Source: Cristatella mucedo (taxonomy: Eukaryota; Bryozoa; Phylactolaemata; Cristatellidae). Taken from it: a stretch of DNA of 42,500 bases. Location of the stretch: the NCBI GenBank assembly GCA_009760855.2, contig WPIO01000055.1:2217501-2260000 (forward strand), in the 5' to 3' direction. Shown here in pieces: positions 32,001-40,802 of the stretch (its first letter is position 1; each line of letters begins with the position of its first letter). The position numbers were made by a program, and so were the translations under genes. Under the pieces are notes generated by a model. It searched no databases. It was not told the origin of the DNA and saw only the letters and a program-made list of their open reading frames with translations.

Positions 32001-35000
32001 GACTTTCGGCGTTCTCATGTATGCTTGTCTGAGCATAACCACCACGCATGACATTAACCATTGGCTTTAGATTCGTTTGCACATAGTTCCCAAGTGTCTA
32101 GATTGAGATTTAGTTCTCTTGGGGTGCATTACAAATGACCAATTATTATTATTATTATTACTATTATTACTATTATTATTACTCCAATATCGCTAAAGCC
32201 AGGTAGTCTGGATCGCATCAAAAACAAGTGAGCCAGGTATTCTCGACAACATCGACTGATGCATGTCGATCTGCATCACCACGGAATGGCTAAGCCCGAC
32301 GCGACCCATAAGCAGGCTGCCAGGATAGAGTCGAGGAGTGGGTTGGGTCTGAACCTTTCCAGAAGCACTCAATCATAGACGGTAAAGGTGAGTGGAAGCA
32401 TGCACGCGGCTTGGCCGCCCGATATAAGCCCCTTCCGGATGATAGTCCCCAGATGATTAGCATGGCCCCCTCACCTGGGGGAGGCCAGTGTTAGCATGCC
32501 CCCTGCGGGCCCTCCAGAGGCAGGCATCATGCAGCAGAAGCCTCAGAACTGCAAGCTTATTATCCAGCCACAGCGGTTGCAGCCAAATCAGCTTCGGCTG
32601 GCACTCGAGGCAGCAGATCCAGATGCCATGCATGCTGGACGTGCTCGGCGACGGAATGCTTGCAGCGGATTCGCCGACGTGCAGGAAGCGAGCGTGCAGC
32701 ACGTGGCGAACGTGCGAATCTCGCTCTTGTGGTTATAAGCAAGCGGGTCGCGGCAAGCGACCCCTTGACCTCAAGCCCGAGAGCAGCCCTTGGGGACGGT
32801 ACCTCGAAGCAGCTCAGATGCCCTCGGGCAGCAGCACCTTGGTGGGCTTGGTGGGCTGCGAAAAGCCGTGGCAACGTGGCACATGCAACGGCCGAGTGAT
32901 TACGTACGCGAATCAGAGCGTTTTTCTGACTCTCCCTGGTGCAGTGCACTGCCTCGGATTCCTCTAGCAAGTAGTTCTGCACGACACGAACACTAGCTTC
33001 AAATGAAGTGCTCTGCGCATTCATTAAGTGCTTTGCGCATTCGGAAAGGGGAACACGAGAAGACATGCAGGTATGCTGGGGGGGGGCTCGAAGCAGCAGC
33101 AGCAGCCGATGCATTTGCCGCATCTGCTCGAGCGGCAGCCGCCTGAAGACCTCAGCAAGTTTGGCGCTAGTCTGCGCTCTCTTCGGAATCTTGTCGAAGC
33201 TCTACCTGAACTTCCGGTGTGTCACTGTGACAAAATATCACAAAAGCTTCAGGCAATACACGCCTGCTGCTTGCTGCGAAAACTCGGCATCTCACTTATG
33301 GTCATTTTCTAGGCACATGCCAGCTTAAAACTATTACGGCAGATCCATTTCGGAATAACTACTATCCATATGCATGCCTGTGTTCCCACGATGATGTCTA
33401 TGATGAACACGGTGTGTGGCCGTTGCTAAAGCAAAGCAAAAGCACGTCTAGTGTACCATCAGAGCAACCCTATATCCGTGACTTTCAGAGTGCATGAGAT
33501 GTATGGTAATGCAATGAATCAATGTCTGTAACTCCACAAAGCCACAGGGACCAAGTGGGTGTTGTTACACATGAGAGTTTTCTATAGCATACAGTTGCCA
33601 ACAGACTTTAACTCGAACAACAACGAGAAAGTGAGAAGCATAGCTGTTAGTAGGGCAGTCGAGGAAGTGAGTAGCATAGAAGCAATCGCTCAGGACAGCT
33701 AGAAATGATGCACTGCCGTCTGCAGCAGGAGAGTAGACGTGTTGCGGCATAAGAATTGTGGACGTGAATTCCACAGTCTAGGATCTGCAGAGCAAAACCT
33801 GTCGCCAATTGTCTTTAAGCGTAGAGATGGTTCAGCTACTTAATTGTCCATTGGGAATCTGAGATCGCCAGAATCTGGCTGAAACTGGTGCGACATGCAT
33901 CGTGCAGCTCCTCCAGCAAGGGAGACACGTGACTGAACATCTGGAAATGGTTTACTTGCAGCCACATTTGTCATCACCTGATTAAGCGTAATGGCTTTTT
34001 TTGGCAGCCCAACCAAAACTGCTTTACTGCAGTCCAGCCTAGACACAATCAGGGAACTAGCAAGCCAGCCATCGTGATCTATAGCCCCTAATATTACACA
34101 CGGATCGAACGCGATGGCCAGCTATTGAATCGGTCTTCTCAAAGTAGTTTTCGAACTATGAGAAGTTATAAAATAGCTCACCACAATTCCGAGCACGTGG
34201 AGCGGGTAGCACTACAGCATCACCCATTAGAAGAGCAATGTATACTACTCCATCGACAAGCTCCGGGTGACCTATGATTGGAAGTTTGATTTAATCGTCG
34301 TTTAGCTTAAGGAGATGGACCGACATCAAGGATCGGAATGTCTGCAACAAGCATGCAGTTTATCGATGGGGTCGCTGCAGCAGACTCCAAAGAATTAAAC
34401 GAAAAATACAGCTGCGTATCGTCGGCGTAGAAATGATGGCCTATCCCATGGGCCCGAATCACTTTTCCTTGTGGCTCGGTATAAATGGAGAACGGCAAAG
34501 GAAAGTGAACGATGCTTGCAGAACTCCACAGGTGACTGGCATTTTGGATGAGACGTGAACACCACACGGCACAAAAAGAACACGATCTGGCCAAGTACAA
34601 TTTAAGCTATGCTAATGCCTCCTCTGCCAGACCGACCGTTGTTCTCAATTGTTCGAGTAGGATATCGTCATCAAAAGCGTTAAACCCAGCCGGCAGATCG
34701 AGCAGACCCAGGGCAGTGACATAACCGCCATCGTTGCTGCTTAGGATGTCGCTTGTCATAAGGAGAAGAGCAGTTTCGAGGTGGAGTGGAGTCGCTCGAA
34801 TCCTGTCTGAAATTTTTCTGAGAAGTCAATCTTCTCTGCGTGCTCTACAAGCTGCTTAACGACCGTTTTTTGAGAATCGTGGACAAGAAGGGATGAATGG
34901 GGATTAGGCGATAGTTTGCTAGGGCCTCAGAATCCAACCGAGGCTTTTGGATTAAACGATGGCCGATTCGAAAGACTTAGGAACAACATATTTATCCAGA

Positions 35001-36810
35001 GACAAGCATTAGAACCTGCGTTAGGGCTGGACTAAGTTTGTCTGCCAGAGAAGACCAGAGAGTTATAGGGTCTTCAGGAGATGAGCTCCTTTAACTAAAC
35101 CTGATAAAGTTAGCCGCCTTGCACACATAAACCTCGGAAAATTTCTTATGATATCACAGGTTCGACATGTGCGCTAATCATAGGTGGCTTCACGGAGGCC
35201 CTAGTATGTAACTCCTTCAACGAAGAAGGCCAAAAAGCTTGTAGACCGAATAGCTAATAACATGGCAGTGAGACCGTTCGGAGTTAGCAAGCAATCGATT
35301 CGCTGTCTTGCAAATCTGTCTTGGGTCCGACGAAGAAGCACGAAGGAGGAAGCCTTCGACACTTGCTAGATCGTCATCGAATCCAGACTTCTTAAAGCAG
35401 TGTTCACACCTGAGCTTTACACGTCGCATCTTTTCAGGGTTTTCGGGCTAGCAGACAGCAATCTCGACGACTCCATATTCGGACAGAATTTAGCTGACCA
35501 TGCTCGGCGTTGAGAGCGACGGCGTACATACTTCGAGCGTTCAGTGGGCCACGTGATGATGGGGTTGCACAGACTCGCTGCCCGAGTCGCTGCAGACAGG
35601 AAGCACTCTGGCATTCAAAGGAAGAGTGGAGAGGAAGAAGGGAGCGCACTGAGCGCTGAGCTACACGACCAGCGGCTCCTTCCCCAAATTGCTGCTCTGA
35701 AGCTGCATTTGTGGACTAGAGTCCTGCAGCGGGCAAAGGCCTTTACTACCTACCCCTTCGCTCGCAGCGTTGGATTACTGCAAGGATTCTTCTTCGGCTA
35801 CACAAATAACACTGCTTGATCAGCTGACCTCGGTTTTTATTTGTGCATGCCTCTAGTTGCAACTGCAGCCCAGATTGGTGCCAATCAATGTGCTCACACT
35901 CAAATGCGACGGTCGTGGGTACATGAGTCCCACAGCCGGCAGCTCTTTGTTGTTGTTGTATCTCTGTTGTTGTATCCTGTAACTCTTTGATGCCACTCGA
36001 AAACAGGGTGAAAGCCGCTGCCGCTCATCTGCTCCAGCATAAACGAGGCAGCTGAACCAGCTCAAGTCTATGTTTGTCCAATTTAATGGAGGCTACGTGT
36101 GAGTCAGTTTTTTCTCTGCTTTTGTATGCCCCATAGCAGCACTGTCGAGGCACTTCACTATGCAGCGACTTTTGGCATACATTCTAGCCCAATCTGATGA
36201 CCGAACATGTTAGTACAATAATGCTTGTCAGTTTTAGCTTGCAATTTTCCATCTGTTGATGAAAAAGTTGCCGTTGCACAGCTCTGCATGCTGTTGTGAG
36301 TGATCATGGTTTAATGCTGCAGCTTAGATTTTGATTCAATCACTCATCTGGGATTTGGCTCATCAGTGTCCATTCCAGTCGAGCACTACCGTGAGCTTAA
36401 AAAGTTGTTCAGCGAAGTCGCATGAACATCAATTTTACGAGCTTCCTAACAACCAGCTTTCCTGGGATGCCATAAAAATATTCCACACAGAGCCTTCGAA
36501 GATTTTGATCTCTCACTCCTCTGCTGGATTTCTCAGCGGCTTTGGCTCTTTCTCCAGAGCAGATTCCGGCCGCTACCACCCTGGCTAACGCTGTGGCAGC
36601 TTGCAGCAGCAGCTCCGATGGCTGCGGCAGCAGCATGGAGTGAGTGAGTTAGCGCCGGCAGACTGCAAACGGACTGCAACAAACCTGTGGGTGAAAGAAG
36701 AGATCGTACTTCTCTTCGGCTTCGAGAAACAGAATCCGGTTGTCGGACACCTTCTGCCAGTTCAGCATGAGCGGCACCAGCTTCTCGTGGTCTTCGATAA
36801 TTCGCTCTGC

Positions 36811-36875
<65 letters not shown>

Positions 36876-38584
36876 CTGCATGTATTTGCCCGCGGCGAAG
36901 CTTTGCGGTTGCAGGCACACGAATCATCGAACCGCGCTTGCGTAGGTAGGAACGCTCACACAGGCAAGGACACGACGTTCGCGACCGCGGCAAGCAAATC
37001 AAAAAGATGTGCGCAGGCATACGGTAAAGGGCCCTGATCTGCTTGGACCGATTGCAATGGGCACGTGCCAGGCAGGCGTTGCCACCCCAACCCAACCCCC
37101 ACCCCACCTCCCACCTGTCAGCCTTTCAACGGTCGGCATCCTCGTGGCTAAATTAAGGCCTAGACACAGGAAACTGTCGAGATGGTGGACATGCTTTTAG
37201 GAGAGCACAGCTATTGTACAACGAGCAAGCCTTCTCGTCTTTCTACTTCCTTTTGCTTAGCTTCAGCTTCGACTACATGGGTCGACTCTGCATAGGGTCT
37301 CCACTATCTAGTGCTGATATCGACCTCTTAATCATGATAGTCATAATAATAACAATAATAATACCATCTTTGTTATCGTCCAAAGAGAACTAAAGCTCTT
37401 TCTAAACACTTGACATATGCCGGAAAGGAAGCACATCAATTGACAAGCGATAACACTCACAATTTTTGCACAATTATCGCGCAAGCTCACAAAGAACAAT
37501 TGCATCCACTCCTTGCCTGCTTGGCCACCGAGACCTGATCGCATAGCCTGCCCGTCCCTGCCACGGCTAAATGCAGCAGCACCGAGTCCCGACCCCCCTC
37601 CACCACCCACCGGACCGGAAGTCTGAGGTCGTGACAGACCCAGCGATGATGCTGTAACTCTACTGTCGGTACTGAACTCTATTCTCGGTACTGAAGCAAG
37701 CCTGGCACCAAAAGGCCCAGACACGAGCCATTGAGAAAGCAGACAGCTGGCTGGCAAAAGTAGCCGCAGAGCCAAGCCTCCTCCTCCGCTGCTGCTGCTG
37801 CACTTCCGGCCTGGCTCGGTCGAAGCTGCAGCCACGGCCCTCAGTTGGCCAGCGGCACACTTTTCTCAACCAGTTTTAATTGGGGCCACTTGATTTAGGC
37901 CACAGCATCAAGCCTGCCAGCCTGCCTGCCTCTGTCAATTAGCCAGTGCTAAGTGTAAAATGAGGCATCGTGTGAGCACGATCAGAGCAAGGATCCTGAT
38001 CGTGGGAGGGATCGCCTCCCACGTCGACCCCCTGCCATCCCAAGAGAGGGGCTACCCCCCCCCCAGCCTTCGGGGGGGGGAGGACAGAGTTAGCACCACT
38101 CGCTCAATCGGCAGCGGCTAGCAGAGGGCAGGCCGCTTGCCTGGAACAGAAGCTTTTCAGCAGACCACGCCGATTTTTCGAGCAGACGGCTTACACTGCG
38201 GCAGTGCGGTGGCAGCGAGGAGGCCGAGTGCCGTGCCTCCACAGGCAGCCGCGAACGCTCGTCGAAACCGAGGCGCTGCAGCAGCAAGCAGAGGCAACGA
38301 TGCCTCACCGAGCTAGCTGGCGTTCCAAGGCCAAGCAGGCCCGCCACCGGCCGAGCCAGGCAGGCGGGCTGCTTGGCAGCAGCAGCAGCAGCAGCGCCGT
38401 CTGGCCGAGTTGAGAGCTCACCCATCATGAGGCCAGGCAGCTGCTCGACCAGCGTCCAGCGTACGTTCGGCTTCAGGGCGGCGCACTTTTCGAACAAGGC
38501 GCGAATGGCGTCGCGAGCCGTCATCTGCTCGCCGACCAGCAGGGTTTTCGAGTCGCCGTTCTGTATGAACACCTTCACGAACAG
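24696..38584 (-). CDS. RAPH1-like: MRL-family adaptor gene (RA-PH-proline-rich; lamellipodin/RIAM/MIG-10-like), 3' part of CDS, five exons
   Basis: Known for the family: MRL proteins link Rap/Ras GTPases and phosphoinositides to Ena/VASP-driven actin assembly and integrin activation at the cell edge. Seen here: five minus-strand exons at 38584-38422, 36806-36685, 30196-29996, 28990-28781 and 26015-24696. All junctions are GT-AG and phases agree (1/1, then 0/0 at each later junction). Together they give an uninterrupted reading frame of about 670 codons in the order RA domain, short linker, PH domain, proline-rich tail. The tandem RA-PH order and the linker between them are diagnostic for MRL (Grb7/10/14 share RA-PH but have a C-terminal SH2, absent here). 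The N-terminal exons (talin-binding segment, coiled coil) are not securely located and may lie in 38.6-42.5 kb or beyond the right edge. Introns are 1.6, 6.5, 1.0 and 2.8 kb and contain LINE and SINE debris. No convincing poly(A) signal lies close to the stop; the nearest AATAAA I saw on this strand is near 22973-22978. Confidence 0.85.
26016..28084. other. MRL intron sequence before the last exon
   Basis: No exon recognised. A local duplication of GGTAATAATAA plus TTTCCTAGCCACTC occurs at about 26738-26802. A plus-strand frame at 26966-27199 (77 codons, Lys-rich) has no recognisable homology. Confidence 0.45.
28085..28580 (+). mobile_element. LINE-A copy 14 inside the MRL intron
   Basis: Plus-strand coding of the C-terminal region (RCLQSVCSQSLELTT and related out-of-frame APKAWSSL), then 3' UTR and tail (GAGATTCAGCTCTCTGAAGG near 28525, ATT repeats to about 28580). 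Antisense to the MRL gene. Confidence 0.75.
28781..28990 (-). CDS. RAPH1-like: MRL gene exon: second half of PH domain
   Basis: 70 codons, phase 0 to phase 0, beginning SSRELACIVQLASVEVYRSF and ending RKWLTGIRMAK. It has the MRL hallmarks APTEHGFALKH and Y-F-C-C-D-D, and the invariant PH-domain Trp in the C-terminal helix (ALRKWLTGIR). The acceptor is CGTTGCAG|TCG and the donor GCCAAG|GTGAAG. The preceding intron carries a 110-nt tract that is GA-rich on the plus strand, hence CU-rich in the transcript (29100-29219). A LINE-A copy lies about 200 bp downstream of the donor. Confidence 0.9.
29100..29219. repeat. GA/CT-rich microsatellite (GACAGA-type)
   Basis: Imperfect GAGACAGA repeats. In the MRL transcript this is a CU-rich tract 110-230 nt upstream of the 3' splice site of the second PH exon. 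Confidence 0.9.
29500..29664 (-). mobile_element. SINE-1 copy, near full length
   Basis: Minus-strand order: GGTTTGGCCCAGGGGCTAAG (A-box region), a 40-bp insertion relative to other copies, GGTCGTGAGCTCGAGCCC (B box), CACCTGGATAGAGGTTATG and TTCTCTTAGGATGCTATACA, then an A/T tail. It lies in the intron between the two PH exons. Confidence 0.82.
29914..29974. repeat. TG/CA microsatellite next to a splice donor
   Basis: GTGTGTGCGTGCG-type repeat. On the minus strand it is a CA-rich tract starting about 20 nt after the GTATGC donor of the first PH exon. Confidence 0.9.
29996..30196 (-). CDS. RAPH1-like: MRL gene exon: RA-PH linker and first half of PH domain
   Basis: 67 codons, phase 0 at both ends. 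The first ~30 residues (with REQFESAAALQEAFSG) fit the helical MRL linker that joins RA to PH. The rest, LPDVVGDLHVKLDGQKTW then RKIAVVLRNSGIYTRKSK, is PH strands 1-3 with the basic residues expected around the lipid-binding loop. The donor AAG|GTATGC is clear and is followed by a CA-type microsatellite (29914-29974). The acceptor chosen, TTTTGAG|CTT, has a weak pyrimidine tract. Alternatives in the same phase are at 30130 (TTGCAG) and 30103 (TGTCAG); the longer form is preferred because it restores the linker length of the family. Confidence 0.78.
30842..31237 (-). mobile_element. LINE-A copy 15 in the MRL intron
   Basis: AATAATAATAATAACAATAA tail at the left, then the reverse complement of the 3' UTR and of the C-terminal ORF (APKAWNSLPACITTSTDL, FKNKLETHLLMSAF on the minus strand). 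5' truncated. Confidence 0.85.
31351..31545 (-). mobile_element. LINE-B copy 3: 3' UTR fragment
   Basis: TGTAATGTAATGTA at the 3' end, then GTAACTCCACAAAGCCATGA, GAGAGTTTTGTATAGC and CGGTACGCATTCGGTAGCCA on the plus strand, matching the complement of the LINE-B UTR. Confidence 0.82.
31657..31722. repeat. 22-bp tandem repeat, three units
   Basis: GAGAGCCGGAGATCGAGAGACA at 31657, 31679 and 31701 with few changes, embedded in AGA-rich sequence that runs to about 31785. Confidence 0.85.
31796..31905 (+). mobile_element. LINE-A copy 16: diverged 3' tail
   Basis: TTTACAGCATCTGTAAAAGT, AAGATTCAGTTCACTGAGGG and ATT repeats. Only the last ~100 bp of the element. Confidence 0.65.
32085..32182 (+). 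mobile_element. SINE-1-type tail fragment with ATT repeats
   Basis: CAAGTGTCTAGATTGAGATT and TAGTTCTCTTGGGGTGCATTA followed by (ATT)n. The CTTGGGGTGC wording matches SINE-1 tails rather than the CTGAGGGCGC of LINE-A, but the ATT tail is LINE-A-like. Confidence 0.6.
32183..33504. other. MRL intron sequence; one uncharacterised plus-strand open frame
   Basis: No exon of the MRL gene recognised. A plus-strand frame at 33028-33312 (94 codons, with EDLSKFGASLRSLRNLVEA) looks helical and non-repetitive but matches nothing I know; antisense to the MRL gene. Frames at 32488-33123 are overlapping and compositionally biased. Confidence 0.35.
33505..35430 (-). mobile_element. LINE-B copy 4: linker to 3' UTR, inside the MRL intron
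   Basis: On the minus strand: linker region (RCEHCFKKSGFDDDLASVEG, from about 35420), RT with an intact FYADD (HHFYADDTQLYFSF, catalytic codons at 34418-34429) and PLPFSIYTEPQGKVIRAHGI, the C-terminal region (SRLDCSKAVLVGLPKKAI) and the UTR with ACTCCACAAAGCCACAGGGA (plus-strand wording) at about 33530. The frame is broken by many indels. It may extend somewhat beyond 35430. Confidence 0.8.
35431..36684. other. MRL intron sequence
   Basis: No exon or repeat family recognised with confidence. The right-hand end contains the 5' part of the intron after the second RA exon (donor GTTTGT at 36684-36679). Confidence 0.45.
36685..36806 (-). CDS. RAPH1-like: MRL gene exon: C-terminal half of RA domain
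   Basis: A 122-nt exon giving the last two bases of a Glu codon plus 40 codons, beginning RIIEDHEKLVPLMLNW and ending EEKYDLFFHPQ. The E-R-x-x-E-D-H-E signature followed by N-W and later K-Y-D-L-F is the classic MRL continuation of the RA domain. The acceptor is TGCAG|AG and the donor CACAG|GTTTGT, phase 1 in and phase 0 out. The 3' splice site lacks a pyrimidine tract: it directly abuts a TA/TG microsatellite (36811-36875). Confidence 0.9.
36811..36875. repeat. AT/AC compound microsatellite abutting a splice acceptor
   Basis: (AT)n-(AC)n-(AT)n on the plus strand; in the MRL transcript it is UA/UG repeats ending 4 nt before the acceptor AG of the second RA exon. Confidence 0.95.
37347..37445 (-). 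mobile_element. LINE-A copy 17: diverged 3' tail in the MRL intron
   Basis: AATAATAACAATAATAATAC followed by CAAAGAGAACTAAAGCTCTT and GACATATGCCGGAAAGGAAG, a degraded reverse complement of the LINE-A/SINE-1 tail. Confidence 0.6.
37446..38421. other. MRL intron between the two RA exons
   Basis: GC-rich, with open frames of no recognised function. Contains two small hairpin-forming inverted repeats: 38001-38023 (9-bp arms) and 38055-38080 (C10, loop AGCCTTC, G9). (CAG)6 on the plus strand at about 38377-38395 lies just inside the donor of the first RA exon. Confidence 0.5.
38422..38584 (-). CDS. RAPH1-like: MRL gene exon: N-terminal half of RA domain
   Basis: Encodes 54 codons plus one base, starting LFVKVFIQNGDSKTLLVGE and ending VEQLPGLMM. 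This matches the beta-strands and helix 1 of the MRL RA domain, whose family pattern is a VKV strand, a K-x-L-x-V-x-E strand, then a Leu/Pro-rich V-E-x-L-P-x-L-x-M segment. The donor is ATGATGG|GTGAGC (phase 1) and the acceptor chosen is TTTGCAG|CTG (phase 0), because that reproduces the exon form of the paralog at 6805-6970. The same frame stays open upstream to about 38944, so an earlier acceptor (TTGCTTAG, exon from 38667) is possible. A run of six GCT triplets (transcript sense) begins about 25 nt inside the following intron. Confidence 0.82.
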
Positions 38585-40270
38585 CTGCAAACCGACGGCC
38601 GCGAGCTCGGGTCGAGTGGGAACCGCTGCCATGGCAGCTGCGAGCGTGGCAGCCCCTTGAGCTGGCGCTAAGCAACACACACAAAACGTTCCCCTGTCGA
38701 ATCTCCCTTGCGAGATGCAAGCGCGGGCGTGTGAGTGCTGGCTACGCTGCCGCTGCGCTGGCCGCCGCTGCCGACCGGCGCAGTCCGCGAGCCGTTGACT
38801 CGCGCGAGCTGGGGACCGCATAGCGCTCGCTTGGCGAGCAGCAGGACGACGAAACGGCGCAGCAGCAGCCGAGCCGGCGGCGGCACGGCCTGGGTGTGGC
38901 TCCTGCTCGAGCGATGGTAGCGAATGCTTTAACAAGGGAGGCATCGAAGCATGCTGCTAAGCTGCTTCGGAGCTCTCTGCTTCTAAGGGCAGAGTAAAGA
39001 GTGACCAGCATGCATGAGGACAGGAACGCTCGGGCGTCGACGGGCAAAGAATGTTCTTTCAGGCAGGTAGCACAAAACAAATCCGCCATGGCCTTCGCTA
39101 CTGCTGCTGCTGCTGGTGCTCACCTAGCAAGGCTTTCTGGAAGGCAGCATGCGAATGGCCGTCCCGGTGATTGTGTGCTGCTTCAAGTGCACTACTTTTC
39201 CTTTTTTCTTAGCGCATCGAAGTCGAGCATTGTCTCATTGTACGTTGTTGGCTCGATACAAGTTTTTGCTAGTGCTCTTCCCGACTACGACTGGGGTTTG
39301 CTATTTCCTGCGAGTTGCTGCATACTAGGAGAACACTCCTACGGCAATGGCATCGGGTCTACTCTAATTGTAAAGTAAACCTGAAAGTTCAACGATTTCT
39401 AGCTACGAGTCGGCATGACTCATCGATCATTAAGCTTCGAAAGTGCAACACATTCTAGAAACGAGAGGGTATGATTCATCGCTAAGTAAGCCCCGAAAGT
39501 TCAGCACATTCTAGCCACGAGTGGGTATGAGTCATTGCTAAGTAAGCCCCCTTCACCCTTAAGCTAAATGGCAGAAAGGGGCGTTGCATGCAAATGCCGA
39601 CACTTTCGGCAAACTCCAGAGGGAACATGACAAACTGAGGCAGAAGTATAAGCACGGGCAGCAAACCCTTCCTGCCAGCTGGGTTTAGGAGTTAGCTGCT
39701 CTCGAAGAAGCAGCAGCATCCGGCTGGTTCATCCGGAAGCAGATTGGAATGCTGCAAAGTCACAATGCTGTATCGACCTTGACCAGAGGCAGCTCCCTAG
39801 GAAAATAAGGCAGTGGGAGACAGATGAGAGCACCCTTGACCAGCAGCAGCACCACCTGCACGGCTGGGCCTTCACTTCTCGCCGGCCCCACAGCTGCTTC
39901 CTGCTTCTGCTTCTTCACTTCCGCTTTCCGGCAGCAGCCGGCTGGAAATTCAGCTCAGACAACCGACCGAGCCAGTGCACTTCAGCCGACGTTCAGTTCG
40001 TGGCCGACCACTTCCTGGTGGGTGAGAAATGCTTTTAGCTCAAGAGGCTTTGCTGCTGCATTCGCTGGCATTCCTCGGTTGACCCTTGCCACAATACCAC
40101 CAGCTAGGAAATTTACTTCAGATTGTTTGAATTCCTATGACACAATCATGTCTCTATCGATACCTGCCTTGGCTGAGAAAATTTGAAAAGAGAAGTAATA
40201 CTTTAACCCCCTTCTACCAGATGTCAATAGGTCATTGTTGTTTTATATAGAGGTCTAACGCTGAATCTAG
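38585..40270. other. Region upstream of the first identified MRL exon
   Basis: The coiled-coil segment that normally precedes RA in MRL proteins was looked for on the minus strand and not found. A minus-strand frame joined to the RA exon stays open to about 38944 but lacks family motifs. Contains the 56-bp triplicate (39381-39547). Confidence 0.4.
39381..39547. repeat. 56-bp tandem triplicate with AP-1-like motifs
   Basis: Units at 39381-39435, 39436-39491 and 39492-39547. Each has a GAAAGT-CA-C-A-TTCTAG core and a TGANTCAT: TGACTCA (39417-39423), TGATTCA and TGAGTCA (39529-39535). Two are perfect AP-1 consensus sites (TGASTCA). Confidence 0.85.
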
Positions 40271-40275
40271 GGCTA

Positions 40276-40314
40276 TACATACATACACACACAAACACAC
40301 GCACCTACACGCAG

Positions 40315-40375
<61 letters not shown>

Positions 40376-40390
40376 TATATTTATATATAC
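40276..40390. repeat. (AC)n microsatellite
   Basis: Long ACAC tract (pure from about 40318 to 40368) flanked by ACAT/ATAT repeats. Confidence 0.95.
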
Positions 40391-40635
40391 GTAGGGTATA
40401 TAGGTATGTAGAGGAAAATATGGGAAGGTCTAAAGGTAAACACTTCAGCTATTTTAATACGCATGTTACGAAAAACTACAACTGTGGTGGCAGCCTCGGC
40501 GGCAGACTGGAGTTTTGCTTTCATCGTAAGAGTCCGACTCGAACTTGCCCACTGCAGCCCGCCCAGCCAATGTCGAAAACAAAGCCGAAGCGGTCATCAT
40601 CTTCGCAGAGCCGTCGGACTGCAAGGCCCACTAGG

Positions 40636-40802
40636 TATGGTGGTTGCTCTTTGCAACCGAGTTCCCGAGGTCGTTGGTTCAAATCCTGCGGTGGGCGATC
40701 CTTTGTTGCCACTGCAAGTGGTGGAGATAGCCTTAAAAGCTCTTCGGCTGCTATACAAAAGAGGCTGTCAATACAGCTATTATTTTTATTATTATTATTA
40801 TT
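40636..40802 (+). mobile_element. SINE-2 copy with ATT tail
   Basis: GAGGTCGTTGGTTCAAATCC (B box), TTGTTGCCACTGCAAGTGG body, CTTCGGCTGCTATACAAAAG and a terminal TTATTATT run. The A-box region (ATGGTGGTTGCTC) is diverged. Confidence 0.8.

Noticed and set aside
36649-37107. Larger minus-strand frame covering the second RA exon and flanks
   Set aside because: The frame runs through a microsatellite; only 36685-36806 matches the family and has proper splice sites.
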